NCBI GenBank assembly: GCA_945881875.1
Contig: CAMCVH010000001.1
Location: 124,001 to 188,000, forward strand
From: Polynucleobacter meluiroseus
GTDB taxonomy: Bacteria; Pseudomonadota; Gammaproteobacteria; Burkholderiales; Burkholderiaceae
DNA: 64,000 bases
Direction: 5' to 3'
Positions 1 through 8,012 of this stretch are shown here, piece by piece. Made by a program: the position numbers and the translations under genes. The notes under the pieces were generated by a model, which did no database searches, was not told where the DNA came from, and saw nothing but the letters and a program-made list of their open reading frames with translations. Positions within the stretch are counted from its first letter, which is position 1. Every line of letters begins with the position of its first letter.

Positions 1-167
1 GATATGACCCTGTGTTTGGAGCGAGACCACTGAAGAGAGCTATCCAGCAATATATTGAAAATCCAGTTGCAAGATTGATCTTAGAAGGTAAGTTTGGACC
101 TAAGGACATCGTGCCGGTGGATGTTGATAAAGATGGTGGTTTCTTATTTGATCGGGTTGTTCATTAA
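1..167 (+). CDS. clpB: ATP-dependent chaperone ClpB, C-terminal fragment
   Basis: This is the last 54 codons of an open frame that enters the window already in progress (first complete codon at base 3, stop TAA at 165-167). The translation begins [21 protein letters not shown], the conserved end of the second AAA+ module (the sensor-2 GARPLKR motif) of the Hsp100 disaggregases ClpB and ClpC. ClpB resolubilises protein aggregates together with DnaK in the cytoplasm. The short C-terminal tail after the small domain fits ClpB better than ClpA or ClpC. Only the end is visible, so the choice within Hsp100 rests on this motif and the lineage. Confidence 0.85.
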   Translation, partial: YDPVFGARPLKRAIQQYIENPVARLILEGKFGPKDIVPVDVDKDGGFLFDRVVH

Positions 168-213
168 CGTTTTCAGACTTCCGTTCAATATCAAGAAGTA
201 GTAACATAGGCCG

Positions 214-1428
214 ATGACCATTCGCAATGACGCGGAAGTCATCGGCCTTATCAGTGTGGCCCATGGCACATCCCACTTTTATCATTTAATCCTAGCGCCC
301 TTATTCCCATGGTTGAAGGTTGAGTTCGGCTTGAGTTATGCCGAGCTTGGTTTTTTGATGACGATGTTCTTCATTGTCTCGACCATCATGCAAGCAGCAG
401 CAGGTTTTTGGGTTGATCATTCAGGCCCATTAAAAGTTCTATTTTTTGGCGTGGGGATGTTGGCAGTTTCTGCGGTAGTTCTGGCATTTTCTAATGGTTA
501 TTGGACTCTCTTAATTGGCGCGTGTCTTGCTGGCTTGGGTAATGGTGTTTTTCACCCGGCTGATTACACCTTAATTAATCGACGCGTTTCACCTGAGCGG
601 GTAGCCCATGCCTATTCTATGCATGGGGTATCTGGCGCACTGGGTTGGGCTGTTTCACCAGCTGTATTAGTTGCTGTGACGACTCTCTATGATTGGCGCA
701 CAGCTTTACTGGTAGCTTCTTTGATTGCCTGTGTGATATTGATCATTCTTTTTGCGAGACGCCATATTTTGATGGGGTCTCAAGAGCAAAGAGACATTGA
801 AGAATCTGCTAGAAAAAATACAACGGTTCTTTCATTAGATTTTTTAAAGCTTCCCATGGTTTGGATGTGCTGGGGATTCTTTTTCTTAAGTGCTTTGGCT
901 TTAAGCGGTGTTCAAAGTTTTGCGCCTACTGCCATGCAGTTACTTTATGACTTACCCATTGCTTTAACAACCACCGCCTATTCAACGTATATGTTGGCAA
1001 GTGCCGGGGGCATGTTCATTGGTGGTTTTATTGCTGTACGTGCGCAATTCCCAGAACGAGTCATTGCAGTTGGTTTGGTACTTGCCAGCGCTATTTCGAT
1101 ATTGATTGCTATGACCTTGTTATCTGGTTCAGCCATGATGACTCTTTTTATAGTTATGGGTTTTTGTGTGGGTATTGCAGGCCCATCACGGGACTTGATG
1201 ATTCGCGCAGCAACACCCAAAGAAGCCTCAGGTCGAGTATTTGGTATTGTTTACTCAGGATTAGATTCTGGTTTAGCCATTGGTCCACTGATGTTTGGTT
1301 TGCTGATGGATTGGAAAATGGTTCCTAGCGTTTTCATCATGATTGCTGTATTCCTCATACTGGCGATACTCACTGCATACCGTGTGGGTGACAGTAACCG
1401 TGCCCATCAACTAGTTAAGAATGGATGA
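214..1428 (+). CDS. MFS transporter, Fsr-like
   Basis: A 404-residue inner-membrane protein with about twelve hydrophobic segments and the two-halves layout of the major facilitator superfamily. The N-terminal AHGTSHFYH and the central GNGVFHPADYTLIN resemble the fosmidomycin-resistance (Fsr) type of drug efflux pump and related uncharacterised permeases. The substrate cannot be read from sequence. It lies 46 bases after clpB and is followed by its own terminator, so it looks monocistronic or co-transcribed with clpB. There is no clear Shine-Dalgarno sequence before the ATG, but TAACAT ends six bases upstream of it, a possible weak -10 element for a leaderless transcript. Confidence 0.8.
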   Translation: MTIRNDAEVIGLISVAHGTSHFYHLILAPLFPWLKVEFGLSYAELGFLMTMFFIVSTIMQAAAGFWVDHSGPLKVLFFGVGMLAVSAVVLAFSNGYWTLLIGACLAGLGNGVFHPADYTLINRRVSPERVAHAYSMHGVSGALGWAVSPAVLVAVTTLYDWRTALLVASLIACVILIILFARRHILMGSQEQRDIEESARKNTTVLSLDFLKLPMVWMCWGFFFLSALALSGVQSFAPTAMQLLYDLPIALTTTAYSTYMLASAGGMFIGGFIAVRAQFPERVIAVGLVLASAISILIAMTLLSGSAMMTLFIVMGFCVGIAGPSRDLMIRAATPKEASGRVFGIVYSGLDSGLAIGPLMFGLLMDWKMVPSVFIMIAVFLILAILTAYRVGDSNRAHQLVKNG

Positions 1429-1514
1429 CCAAGAGGGTCGCTATTTAAGTTATTTCATGCGATATGCTAAATGTTGCAACTGATGAACTAGTCCACCACA
1501 ATATGAAAAATTGC

Positions 1515-1544
1515 AAATAAGCCATTGAAAATAATGGCTTATTT
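1515..1544 (+). terminator. Rho-independent terminator after the MFS gene
   Basis: A perfect 12-bp stem (AAATAAGCCATT at 1515-1526 and its complement at 1533-1544) with a six-base loop, followed by a T-rich tract. It lies 87 bases after the MFS stop codon and before the aceA promoter region. Confidence 0.8.
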
Positions 1545-1597
1545 TATTTTATCTTCTTTTAGATAATGCTTGCATAGTTTGTCTTTAATACATAAAC

Positions 1598-1617
1598 TCT
1601 TATATAAGACATAAGAC
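1598..1617 (+). promoter_or_regulatory. Candidate operator in the aceA promoter
   Basis: TCTTATATAAGA (1598-1609) is a perfect 12-bp palindrome. Its right half is repeated directly, ATAAGAC at 1604-1610 and again at 1611-1617. It sits about 75 bases before the aceA start, just after a weak sigma-70-like pair (TTGCAT at 1570-1575, 17-base spacer, TAAACT at 1593-1598). A dimeric regulator of the glyoxylate shunt binding here is plausible, but I cannot name the protein. Confidence 0.45.
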
Positions 1618-1692
1618 TTTAATTAGGTCAAACAGTTCAGACCAACCAGAAGCCTTATATAGATTTTTATTGATTTTTATACGGAGAGAAAC

Positions 1693-2991
1693 ATGACAAC
1701 ACGTCAACAAGAAATCGACGCATTGCAAAAAGATTGGGATACCAACCCACGTTGGAAGGGTATCAAGCGAGGTTATTCAGCTGCTGACGTTGTCCGCCTT
1801 CGCGGTTCTTTCCCAATTGAGCACACATTAGCGCGCCGAGGTGCGGAAAAACTATGGGGCTTAGTTCATAGCGAGCCATACGTTAACTGTTTAGGTGCTT
1901 TGACTGGTGGTCAAGCGATGCAGCAGGTTAAAGCAGGCGTTAAAGCTATTTATCTATCAGGCTGGCAAGTTGCTGCTGATAACAACACGTATTCATCTAT
2001 GTACCCGGATCAATCTTTGTATCCGGTTGATTCTGTACCTAAGGTGGTTGAGCGTATCAACAACACATTCCGTCGTGCTGATGAGATTCAGTACTCAAAA
2101 GGTATCGAAAAAGGTGACAAAGGTCACATCGATTGTTTCGCTCCTATCGTAGCGGATGCTGAAGCTGGTTTCGGTGGTGTATTGAACGCATTCGAATTAA
2201 TGAAGGCCATGATCAAAGCTGGTGCTGCTGGTGTTCACTGGGAAGACCAATTGGCTTCAGTGAAGAAGTGCGGTCACATGGGTGGTAAGGTGTTGGTTCC
2301 AACACAAGAAGCATGTCAGAAATTGATCGCTGCTCGTATGGCTGCTGACGTATGTGGCGTACCAACATTAGTTATTGCTCGAACTGATGCTGAAGCTGCT
2401 GACTTGATCACATCTGATTACGATGAAAACGATAAGCCATTCTTAACAGGTGAGCGCACGGCTGAAGGTTTCTACAAGACTAAAAAAGGTATCGACCAAG
2501 CGATCTCTCGTGCGATTGCTTATGCTGAGTACGCTGACTTGGTATGGTGTGAAACTGGTACACCTGACCTTGAGTTTGCACGAAAGTTCGCTGAGGCAGT
2601 TCACGCTAAGCACCCAGGCAAGATGTTGGCATACAACTGCTCACCATCATTTAACTGGAGGAAAAACTTGGATGACGCAACAATTGCTAAGTTCCAACGT
2701 GAGTTAGGTGCGATGGGTTACAAGTATCAGTTCATTACATTGGCTGGTATTCATTCAATGTGGTACAACATGTTTGACTTAGCTCAAGACTACGTTGCAC
2801 GTGGCATGACAGCTTATATTGAAAAAGTTCAAGAGCCTGAATTTGCAGCTCGTGACCGTGGTTACACGTTCGTTTCACACCAACAAGAAGTTGGCACTGG
2901 TTACTTCGACGAAGTAACGACTGTGATTCAAGGTGGTGCTTCATCTGTAACAGCATTGACTGGTTCTACAGAAGAAGAGCAGTTCCACTAA
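1693..2991 (+). CDS. aceA: Isocitrate lyase
   Basis: Cleaves isocitrate to glyoxylate and succinate, the first step of the glyoxylate shunt that allows growth on acetate, fatty acids or stored PHB. The 432-residue protein has the catalytic loop [11 protein letters not shown] with its active-site Cys, the upstream metal-binding region [13 protein letters not shown], and the downstream [10 protein letters not shown] and TLAGIHS motifs of the isocitrate lyase family. Length matches the short proteobacterial form. The ATG is preceded by GGAGAG at a good distance. No malate synthase or isocitrate dehydrogenase kinase lies nearby. It is monocistronic, bounded by terminators on both sides, and probably regulated through the palindrome upstream. 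Confidence 0.97.
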   Translation: MTTRQQEIDALQKDWDTNPRWKGIKRGYSAADVVRLRGSFPIEHTLARRGAEKLWGLVHSEPYVNCLGALTGGQAMQQVKAGVKAIYLSGWQVAADNNTYSSMYPDQSLYPVDSVPKVVERINNTFRRADEIQYSKGIEKGDKGHIDCFAPIVADAEAGFGGVLNAFELMKAMIKAGAAGVHWEDQLASVKKCGHMGGKVLVPTQEACQKLIAARMAADVCGVPTLVIARTDAEAADLITSDYDENDKPFLTGERTAEGFYKTKKGIDQAISRAIAYAEYADLVWCETGTPDLEFARKFAEAVHAKHPGKMLAYNCSPSFNWRKNLDDATIAKFQRELGAMGYKYQFITLAGIHSMWYNMFDLAQDYVARGMTAYIEKVQEPEFAARDRGYTFVSHQQEVGTGYFDEVTTVIQGGASSVTALTGSTEEEQFH

Positions 2992-3030
2992 GCAAGTCAT
3001 TGACTCTGGCGTACCCCGCCTTTGTTGATT

Positions 3031-3051
3031 AGCCTGGCCAAAAGCCGGGCT
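3031..3051 (+). terminator. Rho-independent terminator after aceA
   Basis: An 8-bp stem with one G-U pair (AGCCTGGC at 3031-3038 and GCCGGGCT at 3044-3051) and a CAAAA loop, followed by a run of T to 3060. It lies 40 bases after the aceA stop. Confidence 0.85.
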
Positions 3052-3077
3052 TTTTGTTTTTGAGCGAAAATACAATC

Positions 3078-3506
3078 ATGAATACAAATTGTCCTTTATG
3101 TACGACTGATGGTGGTGAGCTTCTCTGGAAAAATGAAGAGATGCGTGTCATCTTTGCAGTTGAGCCAGACTATCCCGGTTTTTGCCGTGTTATTTGGAAT
3201 GAGCACATAACAGAGATGAGCCAACTGACTGTTGATCAGAGAACACGTCTTCATCACATCATCATGCTGGTTGAAAAAGCGATGATTGAAGTGATGCGCC
3301 CTGATAAAGTTAATTTAGCTGCATTAGGTAATATGGTTCCTCATTTGCATTGGCATGTAATTCCTAGATATCAATTAGATGTTTGTTTTCCGGGATCTGT
3401 TTGGTCAGAAAAACTAAGACCATCAAATCAGGAGCATTTGAAAACACAACAAGCTAATGCCGTTCTCTTAAGGAAAAAAATACAAGAGATTTTGGGAGTG
3501 CTGTAA
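3078..3506 (+). CDS. HIT family protein
   Basis: A 142-residue histidine-triad protein. The signature HLHWHVIPRY (H-x-H-x-H) near residue 100 is the nucleotide-phosphate-binding and catalytic motif of HIT hydrolases and transferases, which act on AMP-linked substrates in the cytoplasm. The N-terminal NTNCPLCTTDGG contains a Cys-x2-Cys pair common in bacterial HIT proteins. I chose the ATG at 3078 because an in-frame start at 3054 would lie inside the aceA terminator's T-run. No Shine-Dalgarno sequence is visible. The stop is directly followed by the nth start, so the gene heads a HIT-nth-DUF1841 operon. The true substrate is unknown. Confidence 0.88.
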   Translation: MNTNCPLCTTDGGELLWKNEEMRVIFAVEPDYPGFCRVIWNEHITEMSQLTVDQRTRLHHIIMLVEKAMIEVMRPDKVNLAALGNMVPHLHWHVIPRYQLDVCFPGSVWSEKLRPSNQEHLKTQQANAVLLRKKIQEILGVL

Positions 3507-4151
3507 GTGGCAATGAACCCTGAGAAGCGCCGGGCTTTTTTTGAGGCTCTCAAAAGCAATAATCCAAAACCTACTACGGAGTTGGAGTACTCATCACCTT
3601 TTGAGCTGCTAGCTGCCGTTCTACTCTCTGCGCAAGCGACTGACATCTCTGTTAACAAGGGTACGCAGCAGTTATTTCCAACCGCCAATACGCCTGAAAA
3701 AATTTATGCTCTTGGTGAAAAGGGGTTGATTCCTTATATCAAGCATATCGGTCTTTTTAAAACCAAGGCCAAGCACTTGATTGAGACCTGTCGATTGTTG
3801 ATTGAGAAACATAACAGCATTGTTCCCGAGGACCGCGAAGCACTAGAAGCTTTACCGGGCGTAGGCAGAAAAACAGCGAATGTCATTTTGAATACTGCTT
3901 TTGGCCATCCGACGATGGCAGTCGACACGCATATCTTCAGAGTATCTAATCGAACAGGTTTGGCTCCTGGTAAAGATGTTTTGGCTGTTGAAAAAGCCTT
4001 ACTGAAGCGCATTCCAAAAGAATTCTTAATCGATGCGCACCATTGGTTGATTTTGCATGGTCGTTACACTTGTAAAGCAAGAAGTCCTGCTTGTGACGAA
4101 TGTATTGTGGAACCATTGTGTTCATTTAAAGAGAAAAATCTCTCATCATGA
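3507..4151 (+). CDS. nth: Endonuclease III (DNA glycosylase/AP lyase)
   Basis: A base-excision-repair enzyme that removes oxidised pyrimidines and nicks the resulting abasic site. The 214-residue protein shows the helix-hairpin-helix LPGVGRKTANVIL carrying the catalytic Lys, the catalytic Asp in VDTHIFRVSNR, and the C-terminal [4Fe-4S] loop with four Cys (C-x6-C-x2-C-x5-C, CKARSPACDECIVEPLC). The start is either GTG 3507, abutting the stop of the HIT gene, or ATG 3513. The stop overlaps the next gene's ATG (ATGA), indicating translational coupling. Confidence 0.96.
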   Translation: MAMNPEKRRAFFEALKSNNPKPTTELEYSSPFELLAAVLLSAQATDISVNKGTQQLFPTANTPEKIYALGEKGLIPYIKHIGLFKTKAKHLIETCRLLIEKHNSIVPEDREALEALPGVGRKTANVILNTAFGHPTMAVDTHIFRVSNRTGLAPGKDVLAVEKALLKRIPKEFLIDAHHWLILHGRYTCKARSPACDECIVEPLCSFKEKNLSS

Positions 4152-4579
4152 GTTTATTTAATCCTAGTCGTGAAGAAGTGCGACAGTTTTTTTGTGAAGC
4201 TTGGGCTAAACAAATCAACTCGGGCATCCTGACACCTCTTGAGTCGATTGCAGCTAAGTGGATGGTTGAGCATCCGGAGTATCACGAGATACTAGAGCAG
4301 TTAGAAACAGCTCAAGCTACTGATTACACCCCTGAAAAAGGTAAGACCAATCCCTTTCTACATTTGGCCATGCATTTGTCAATCACTGAGCAAGTTCAAA
4401 TAGATCAGCCCATCGGCATCAGAGAAGTGAGTCGTCAGTTAATGATGAAGTTGGATTCAGAACATGAGGCACAACATCGAATGATGGAATGCTTAGGGCA
4501 GGTAATGTGGCAAGCACAAAGAGATGGAACCCCTCCTGATATGCAAGCCTATATAGAGTCTATTAAACAACTACTTTAA
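4148..4579 (+). CDS. DUF1841 family protein
   Basis: A 143-residue protein of a family restricted to proteobacteria, without known function. The recognisable block is the N-terminal FNPSREEVRQFFCEAW followed by a helical region containing NPFLHLAMHLSI and EAQHRMMECLGQVMW. The conserved His and Glu in these helices would suit a metal site, but that is inference. It starts inside the nth stop codon (ATGA overlap), so it is coupled to the repair gene. It converges with rnfB, whose stop abuts its own. Confidence 0.8.
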   Translation: MSLFNPSREEVRQFFCEAWAKQINSGILTPLESIAAKWMVEHPEYHEILEQLETAQATDYTPEKGKTNPFLHLAMHLSITEQVQIDQPIGIREVSRQLMMKLDSEHEAQHRMMECLGQVMWQAQRDGTPPDMQAYIESIKQLL

Positions 4580-5281
4580 CTAGTCGTTAGGCTCTTGATC
4601 AGCTTCTTTTTGTTTTGCTTGAGCGCGAGCCATTGCCGCAGCAATAATGGCTCTCTTACGCTCGATCTCTATTTTTTGATCGTTATTAGTAGCGCTTTCA
4701 ACATCCAAAGCTTTTAATTTTTTCTCTGCTTTACGTTTGAGTCGTTGATCATTGTCGGATTCTTCACGAATCAATCGATCTTGACGAGACACGTAACGCT
4801 TTTGTGACAACTTCGCTTCATCGGCACTCCACGCATTCCAACCTGTTTGATCGCCTGTTACAGGGATCATGGTGATGCAATCGACGGGGCAGGGAGGAAT
4901 ACATAAATCACAACCAGTGCACCAATCTTTGATGACCACATGCATTTGCTTAGATGCGCCAACAATGGCATCAACAGGACATGCTTGAATGCATAGCGTA
5001 CAACCGATACATGCCTTAGGGTCTATAAAAGCAACAGGGCGCGGTCTTTCTACACCATTATCAGGATTAAGCGCTAAGGGTTTCTTACCTAAGATGTCGG
5101 AGAGGCGAACAATACCTTCAGCGCCACCAGGTGGACATTGATTATGTGACGCTTCACCATTAGACATAGCTTTTGCATAAGCCTGACAATCAGGAAAACC
5201 ACATTTAGTACATTGCGTTTGGGGAAGTGCAGCGTATAGACGGCTAAACAGGTCATTTAGACCGTCTATGGATTTAGGCAT
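4580..5281 (-). CDS. rnfB: Soluble RnfB-like polyferredoxin
   Basis: A 233-residue iron-sulfur protein. Residues around 20-55 form the RnfB four-Cys domain (QCTKCGFPDCQAYAKAM, then a Cys about 17 residues on). Around residues 90-140 are two [4Fe-4S] ferredoxin motifs, CIGCTLCIQACP and CTGCDLCIPPCP. The charged, Lys/Glu-rich C-terminal tail is probably helical. Canonical RnfB begins with a membrane helix and belongs to an rnfABCDGE operon. Here the helix and the other subunits are missing, so the protein is probably cytoplasmic and does not act in the Rnf pump. A ferredoxin role is the safe reading. Its start overlaps the phaZ stop by eight bases. Confidence 0.85.
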   Translation of the reverse strand: MPKSIDGLNDLFSRLYAALPQTQCTKCGFPDCQAYAKAMSNGEASHNQCPPGGAEGIVRLSDILGKKPLALNPDNGVERPRPVAFIDPKACIGCTLCIQACPVDAIVGASKQMHVVIKDWCTGCDLCIPPCPVDCITMIPVTGDQTGWNAWSADEAKLSQKRYVSRQDRLIREESDNDQRLKRKAEKKLKALDVESATNNDQKIEIERKRAIIAAAMARAQAKQKEADQEPND

Positions 5282-6608
5282 TCTTCTTGGCTACAGGTTG
5301 TTTAGCTGTAGAGTTCCTTGCAGACTTTTTAGCAACCGGTCTAGCAGCAACCTCTTTACCGCCTTTAATAGCGTGCTTGCGGATGAACTGAGAAATCTCT
5401 GGGTAAATCATTTCACGCCAGCGAGTACCGGAGAATATGCCGTAGTGACCAGCACCTTTGGCTTCGTAATGCTTTTTCTTACGCTCAGGAATATTTTTAC
5501 AAAGCGCATGAGCTGCACGAGTCTGCCCACTACCAGAGATATCGTCTAACTCACCCTCAATAGTTAAGAGTGCTGTATTCGTGATGTCTTGAGGTTTTAC
5601 AAGTTTGCCATCGACGACCCACTTACCAGTTGGTAAAGAATGATCTTGGAAGACTGTCTTGATCGTATCTAGATAGTAAGCAGCATCCATATCGATGACA
5701 GCGTTGTACTCATCGTAAAACTTAATATGTGCCTGGGTATCGCCTTTATCCCCTTTAAGAAGATCTTGGAAGAAATCCCAATGAGATTGTGCATGTCGAT
5801 CTGGGTTCATAGCCACAAAACCTTTGTGCTGTAGGAAGCCAGGATAGACGCGACGACCTGCACCAGGATGCGGTGGCGGAACAGCGAAAATCACATTATT
5901 TTCAAACCATTCAAAAGACTTATTGGTGGCTGTTGAGTTAACAACGGTTGGGCTCTTGCGAGCATCAATAGGACCACCCATCATGATCATCGTTCTGGGG
6001 GTCACTTCACCAGCAGATGCCATCAGTGATACAGCTCCCATAACAGGAACAGTTGGTTGGCAAACAGAAATAACATTGAGATCTTTAGCGCCAATGACGC
6101 GGATAAATTCTTGAATATAGTGCACGTAATCATCAAGACTGAATGTGCCATCTTCCAAAGGAACTAAACGGGCATCAACCCAGTCAGTGATGTAAACCTT
6201 ATGGTCTTTTAAGAGAGCTGTAACTGTGTCACGTAAAAGGGTTGAGTGGTGACCTGATAAAGGTGCCACAACTAGTACAACTGGGTCAGTCTTTAATTTT
6301 TGAATAACTTTGACATCATCAGAGTAGCGCTTAAAGCGAATCAATTTACAAAAGGGCTTATCGACGATGGTTAGCTCGTTAATGGCTACAGATTTGCCAT
6401 GAGCCATGACATTTTTAATTCTGAACTCTGGTTTTTCGTACTCTTTACCAATGCGGTATAGGAGTTCGTAGCCGGCCGCTATTCTAGTAGCGGAGGGTGT
6501 TAGAGAGAGAGGATTACTCGGATTGACAAAGGTTTTAGCTGTCGCTTGAGCCCATGCTGTTAATGGCTGAAGTAAGGCTTTTTGAAATTCTTGATATTGA
6601 TACAGCAT
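5274..6608 (-). CDS. phaZ: Intracellular polyhydroxyalkanoate depolymerase
   Basis: A 444-residue alpha/beta hydrolase that mobilises stored polyhydroxybutyrate granules in the cytoplasm. The nucleophile elbow reads SVCQPT, with Cys183 in place of the usual Ser. Asp355 (in GELDD) and His388 (in GAGHYG) complete the triad, matching the numbering I recall for the Ralstonia PhaZ. No signal peptide is present, as expected of the intracellular type. GGGAG precedes the ATG at a suitable distance. The end overlaps the RnfB-like gene. Its substrate fits a life of carbon storage followed by acetyl-CoA use through the aceA product. Confidence 0.95.
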   Translation of the reverse strand: MLYQYQEFQKALLQPLTAWAQATAKTFVNPSNPLSLTPSATRIAAGYELLYRIGKEYEKPEFRIKNVMAHGKSVAINELTIVDKPFCKLIRFKRYSDDVKVIQKLKTDPVVLVVAPLSGHHSTLLRDTVTALLKDHKVYITDWVDARLVPLEDGTFSLDDYVHYIQEFIRVIGAKDLNVISVCQPTVPVMGAVSLMASAGEVTPRTMIMMGGPIDARKSPTVVNSTATNKSFEWFENNVIFAVPPPHPGAGRRVYPGFLQHKGFVAMNPDRHAQSHWDFFQDLLKGDKGDTQAHIKFYDEYNAVIDMDAAYYLDTIKTVFQDHSLPTGKWVVDGKLVKPQDITNTALLTIEGELDDISGSGQTRAAHALCKNIPERKKKHYEAKGAGHYGIFSGTRWREMIYPEISQFIRKHAIKGGKEVAARPVAKKSARNSTAKQPVAKKNA

Positions 6609-6723
6609 TGATTGATCTCCCGAAGTCTTAAATAGTCCAAAGATGCTTTTTTGAACAAGCGTGCATTAAGGCACTTTTTACACTAAGTTTGATTATCCTC
6701 AAAATCTGAGATTTGTGCAACGC

Positions 6724-6755
6724 AACAATTCGGTGCGCTAAAGCACCAAATTGTT
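6724..6755. terminator. Stem-loop between phaZ and the aminotransferase gene
   Basis: A 13-bp stem with a single mismatch (6724-6736 against 6743-6755, loop GCTAAA). It lies 23 bases downstream of the aminotransferase stop on the minus strand and 115 bases upstream of phaZ. A clear T-run is missing, so it may be an mRNA-stabilising or Rho-assisted terminator rather than an intrinsic one. Confidence 0.45.
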
Positions 6756-6778
6756 AATTAAGTTATTGATTTATATAA

Positions 6779-7975
6779 TTATAAGACCGTCGTAATGGCT
6801 TTGGCGACACCACCAATATTCTTACTATTGAGGGCTGCAACGCAGATACGACCAGTAGAAACAGCGTAAATGCCGAATTCAGTCTTAAGACGTTCAACTT
6901 GATCAGCTGTTAGGCCAGAATAAGAGAACATGCCTCTTTGAGAGTTAACGAAGCCAAAGTCACGCTTGGCACCTGATTCTGCCAGCTTGGATACCAAGGT
7001 ATTGCGCATTAACTTAATACGATCGCGCATTTGTCCAAGCTCTTCTTCCCACATAGCGCGTAGCTCAGGACTATTAAGAACTGTGGCAATCACTGTACCG
7101 CCATGAATCGCTGGATTAGAGTAGTTGGTACGTATGACACGCTTTACCTGTGACAAGACACGCGTTGACTCATCTTTGCTAGCTGTCACCACTGATAGAG
7201 CACCGACGCGCTCACCGTAAAGAGAGAAAGACTTAGAGAATGAGCTTGAAACAAAGAAGCTTAGGCCAGCATCAGCAAATAATCGAACCGCAGCACCGTC
7301 TTCATCAATACAGTCCGCAAAGCCTTGGTAGGCCATGTCTAGGAAAGGAATCAACTGCTTTGATTGGCAAATATGGGCAACTTTTTTCCACTGCTCGGCG
7401 CTCATATCTGCACCCGTTGGGTTATGGCAGCATGCGTGGAGCAGGACGATAGATTTGGCTGGAAGAGCCTCTAAAGACTTAACCATGCCATCAAAATCGA
7501 CGCCACGAGTGTTTGAATCGTAATAAGTGTAGTTTTGAACTTTAAAGCCAGCAGATTCGAAAATGCCACGGTGGTTTTCCCAGCTAGGGTCACTAATGGC
7601 AACAATTGCGTTAGGTTCGAGACGTTTTAAGAAGTCTGCACCGATCTTGAGGGCACCAGTACCGCCAACGGCCTGAGCAGTTACAACGCGACCTGAAGTT
7701 AATATCTCTGAGTCTTTGCCAAAAAGTAAGTTCTGAACGCCTTGGTTGTAGGCGGCCAGGCCTTCGATGGCCAAATAGCCACGAGCAGAAGATTTCTCCA
7801 TCATGATTTTTTCAGCCGCTTGAACCGCTCTCAATAAAGGGATCTTGCCTTCATCTGTAAAGTAGACCCCAACGCCAAGATTTACCTTATCAGAGCGGGT
7901 ATCAGAGTTATAGGCTTCATTGAGGCCAAGGATAGGGTCGCGTGGTGCGAGTTCAACGTTAGAAAATAGGCTCAT
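6779..7975 (-). CDS. tyrB: Aromatic/aspartate aminotransferase (class I)
   Basis: A PLP-dependent aminotransferase of 398 residues that moves amino groups between dicarboxylic or aromatic amino acids and 2-oxoacids. The PLP lysine is in SSSFSKSFSLYGERVGAL. Substrate- and cofactor-binding blocks NLGVGVYFTDEGKIPLL, LLHACCHNPTGAD and RGMFSYSGL are intact and typical of the AspC/TyrB subgroup. Sequence alone does not separate aspartate from aromatic specificity. The ATG at 7975 is preferred to an upstream in-frame start at 8005 because family members begin with the MSLFSNVELAPRDPI block. It is divergent from uvrB across a 37-base gap. Confidence 0.88.
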   Translation of the reverse strand: MSLFSNVELAPRDPILGLNEAYNSDTRSDKVNLGVGVYFTDEGKIPLLRAVQAAEKIMMEKSSARGYLAIEGLAAYNQGVQNLLFGKDSEILTSGRVVTAQAVGGTGALKIGADFLKRLEPNAIVAISDPSWENHRGIFESAGFKVQNYTYYDSNTRGVDFDGMVKSLEALPAKSIVLLHACCHNPTGADMSAEQWKKVAHICQSKQLIPFLDMAYQGFADCIDEDGAAVRLFADAGLSFFVSSSFSKSFSLYGERVGALSVVTASKDESTRVLSQVKRVIRTNYSNPAIHGGTVIATVLNSPELRAMWEEELGQMRDRIKLMRNTLVSKLAESGAKRDFGFVNSQRGMFSYSGLTADQVERLKTEFGIYAVSTGRICVAALNSKNIGGVAKAITTVL

Positions 7976-8012
7976 AGTATTAAATATGTAAGAAAGTTCA
8001 AGCAAGCCTAGA

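Noticed and set aside
1907..2152. Plus-strand shadow frames inside aceA (also 2450-2707)
   Set aside because: Both lie within the well-supported isocitrate lyase frame and encode no recognisable motif.
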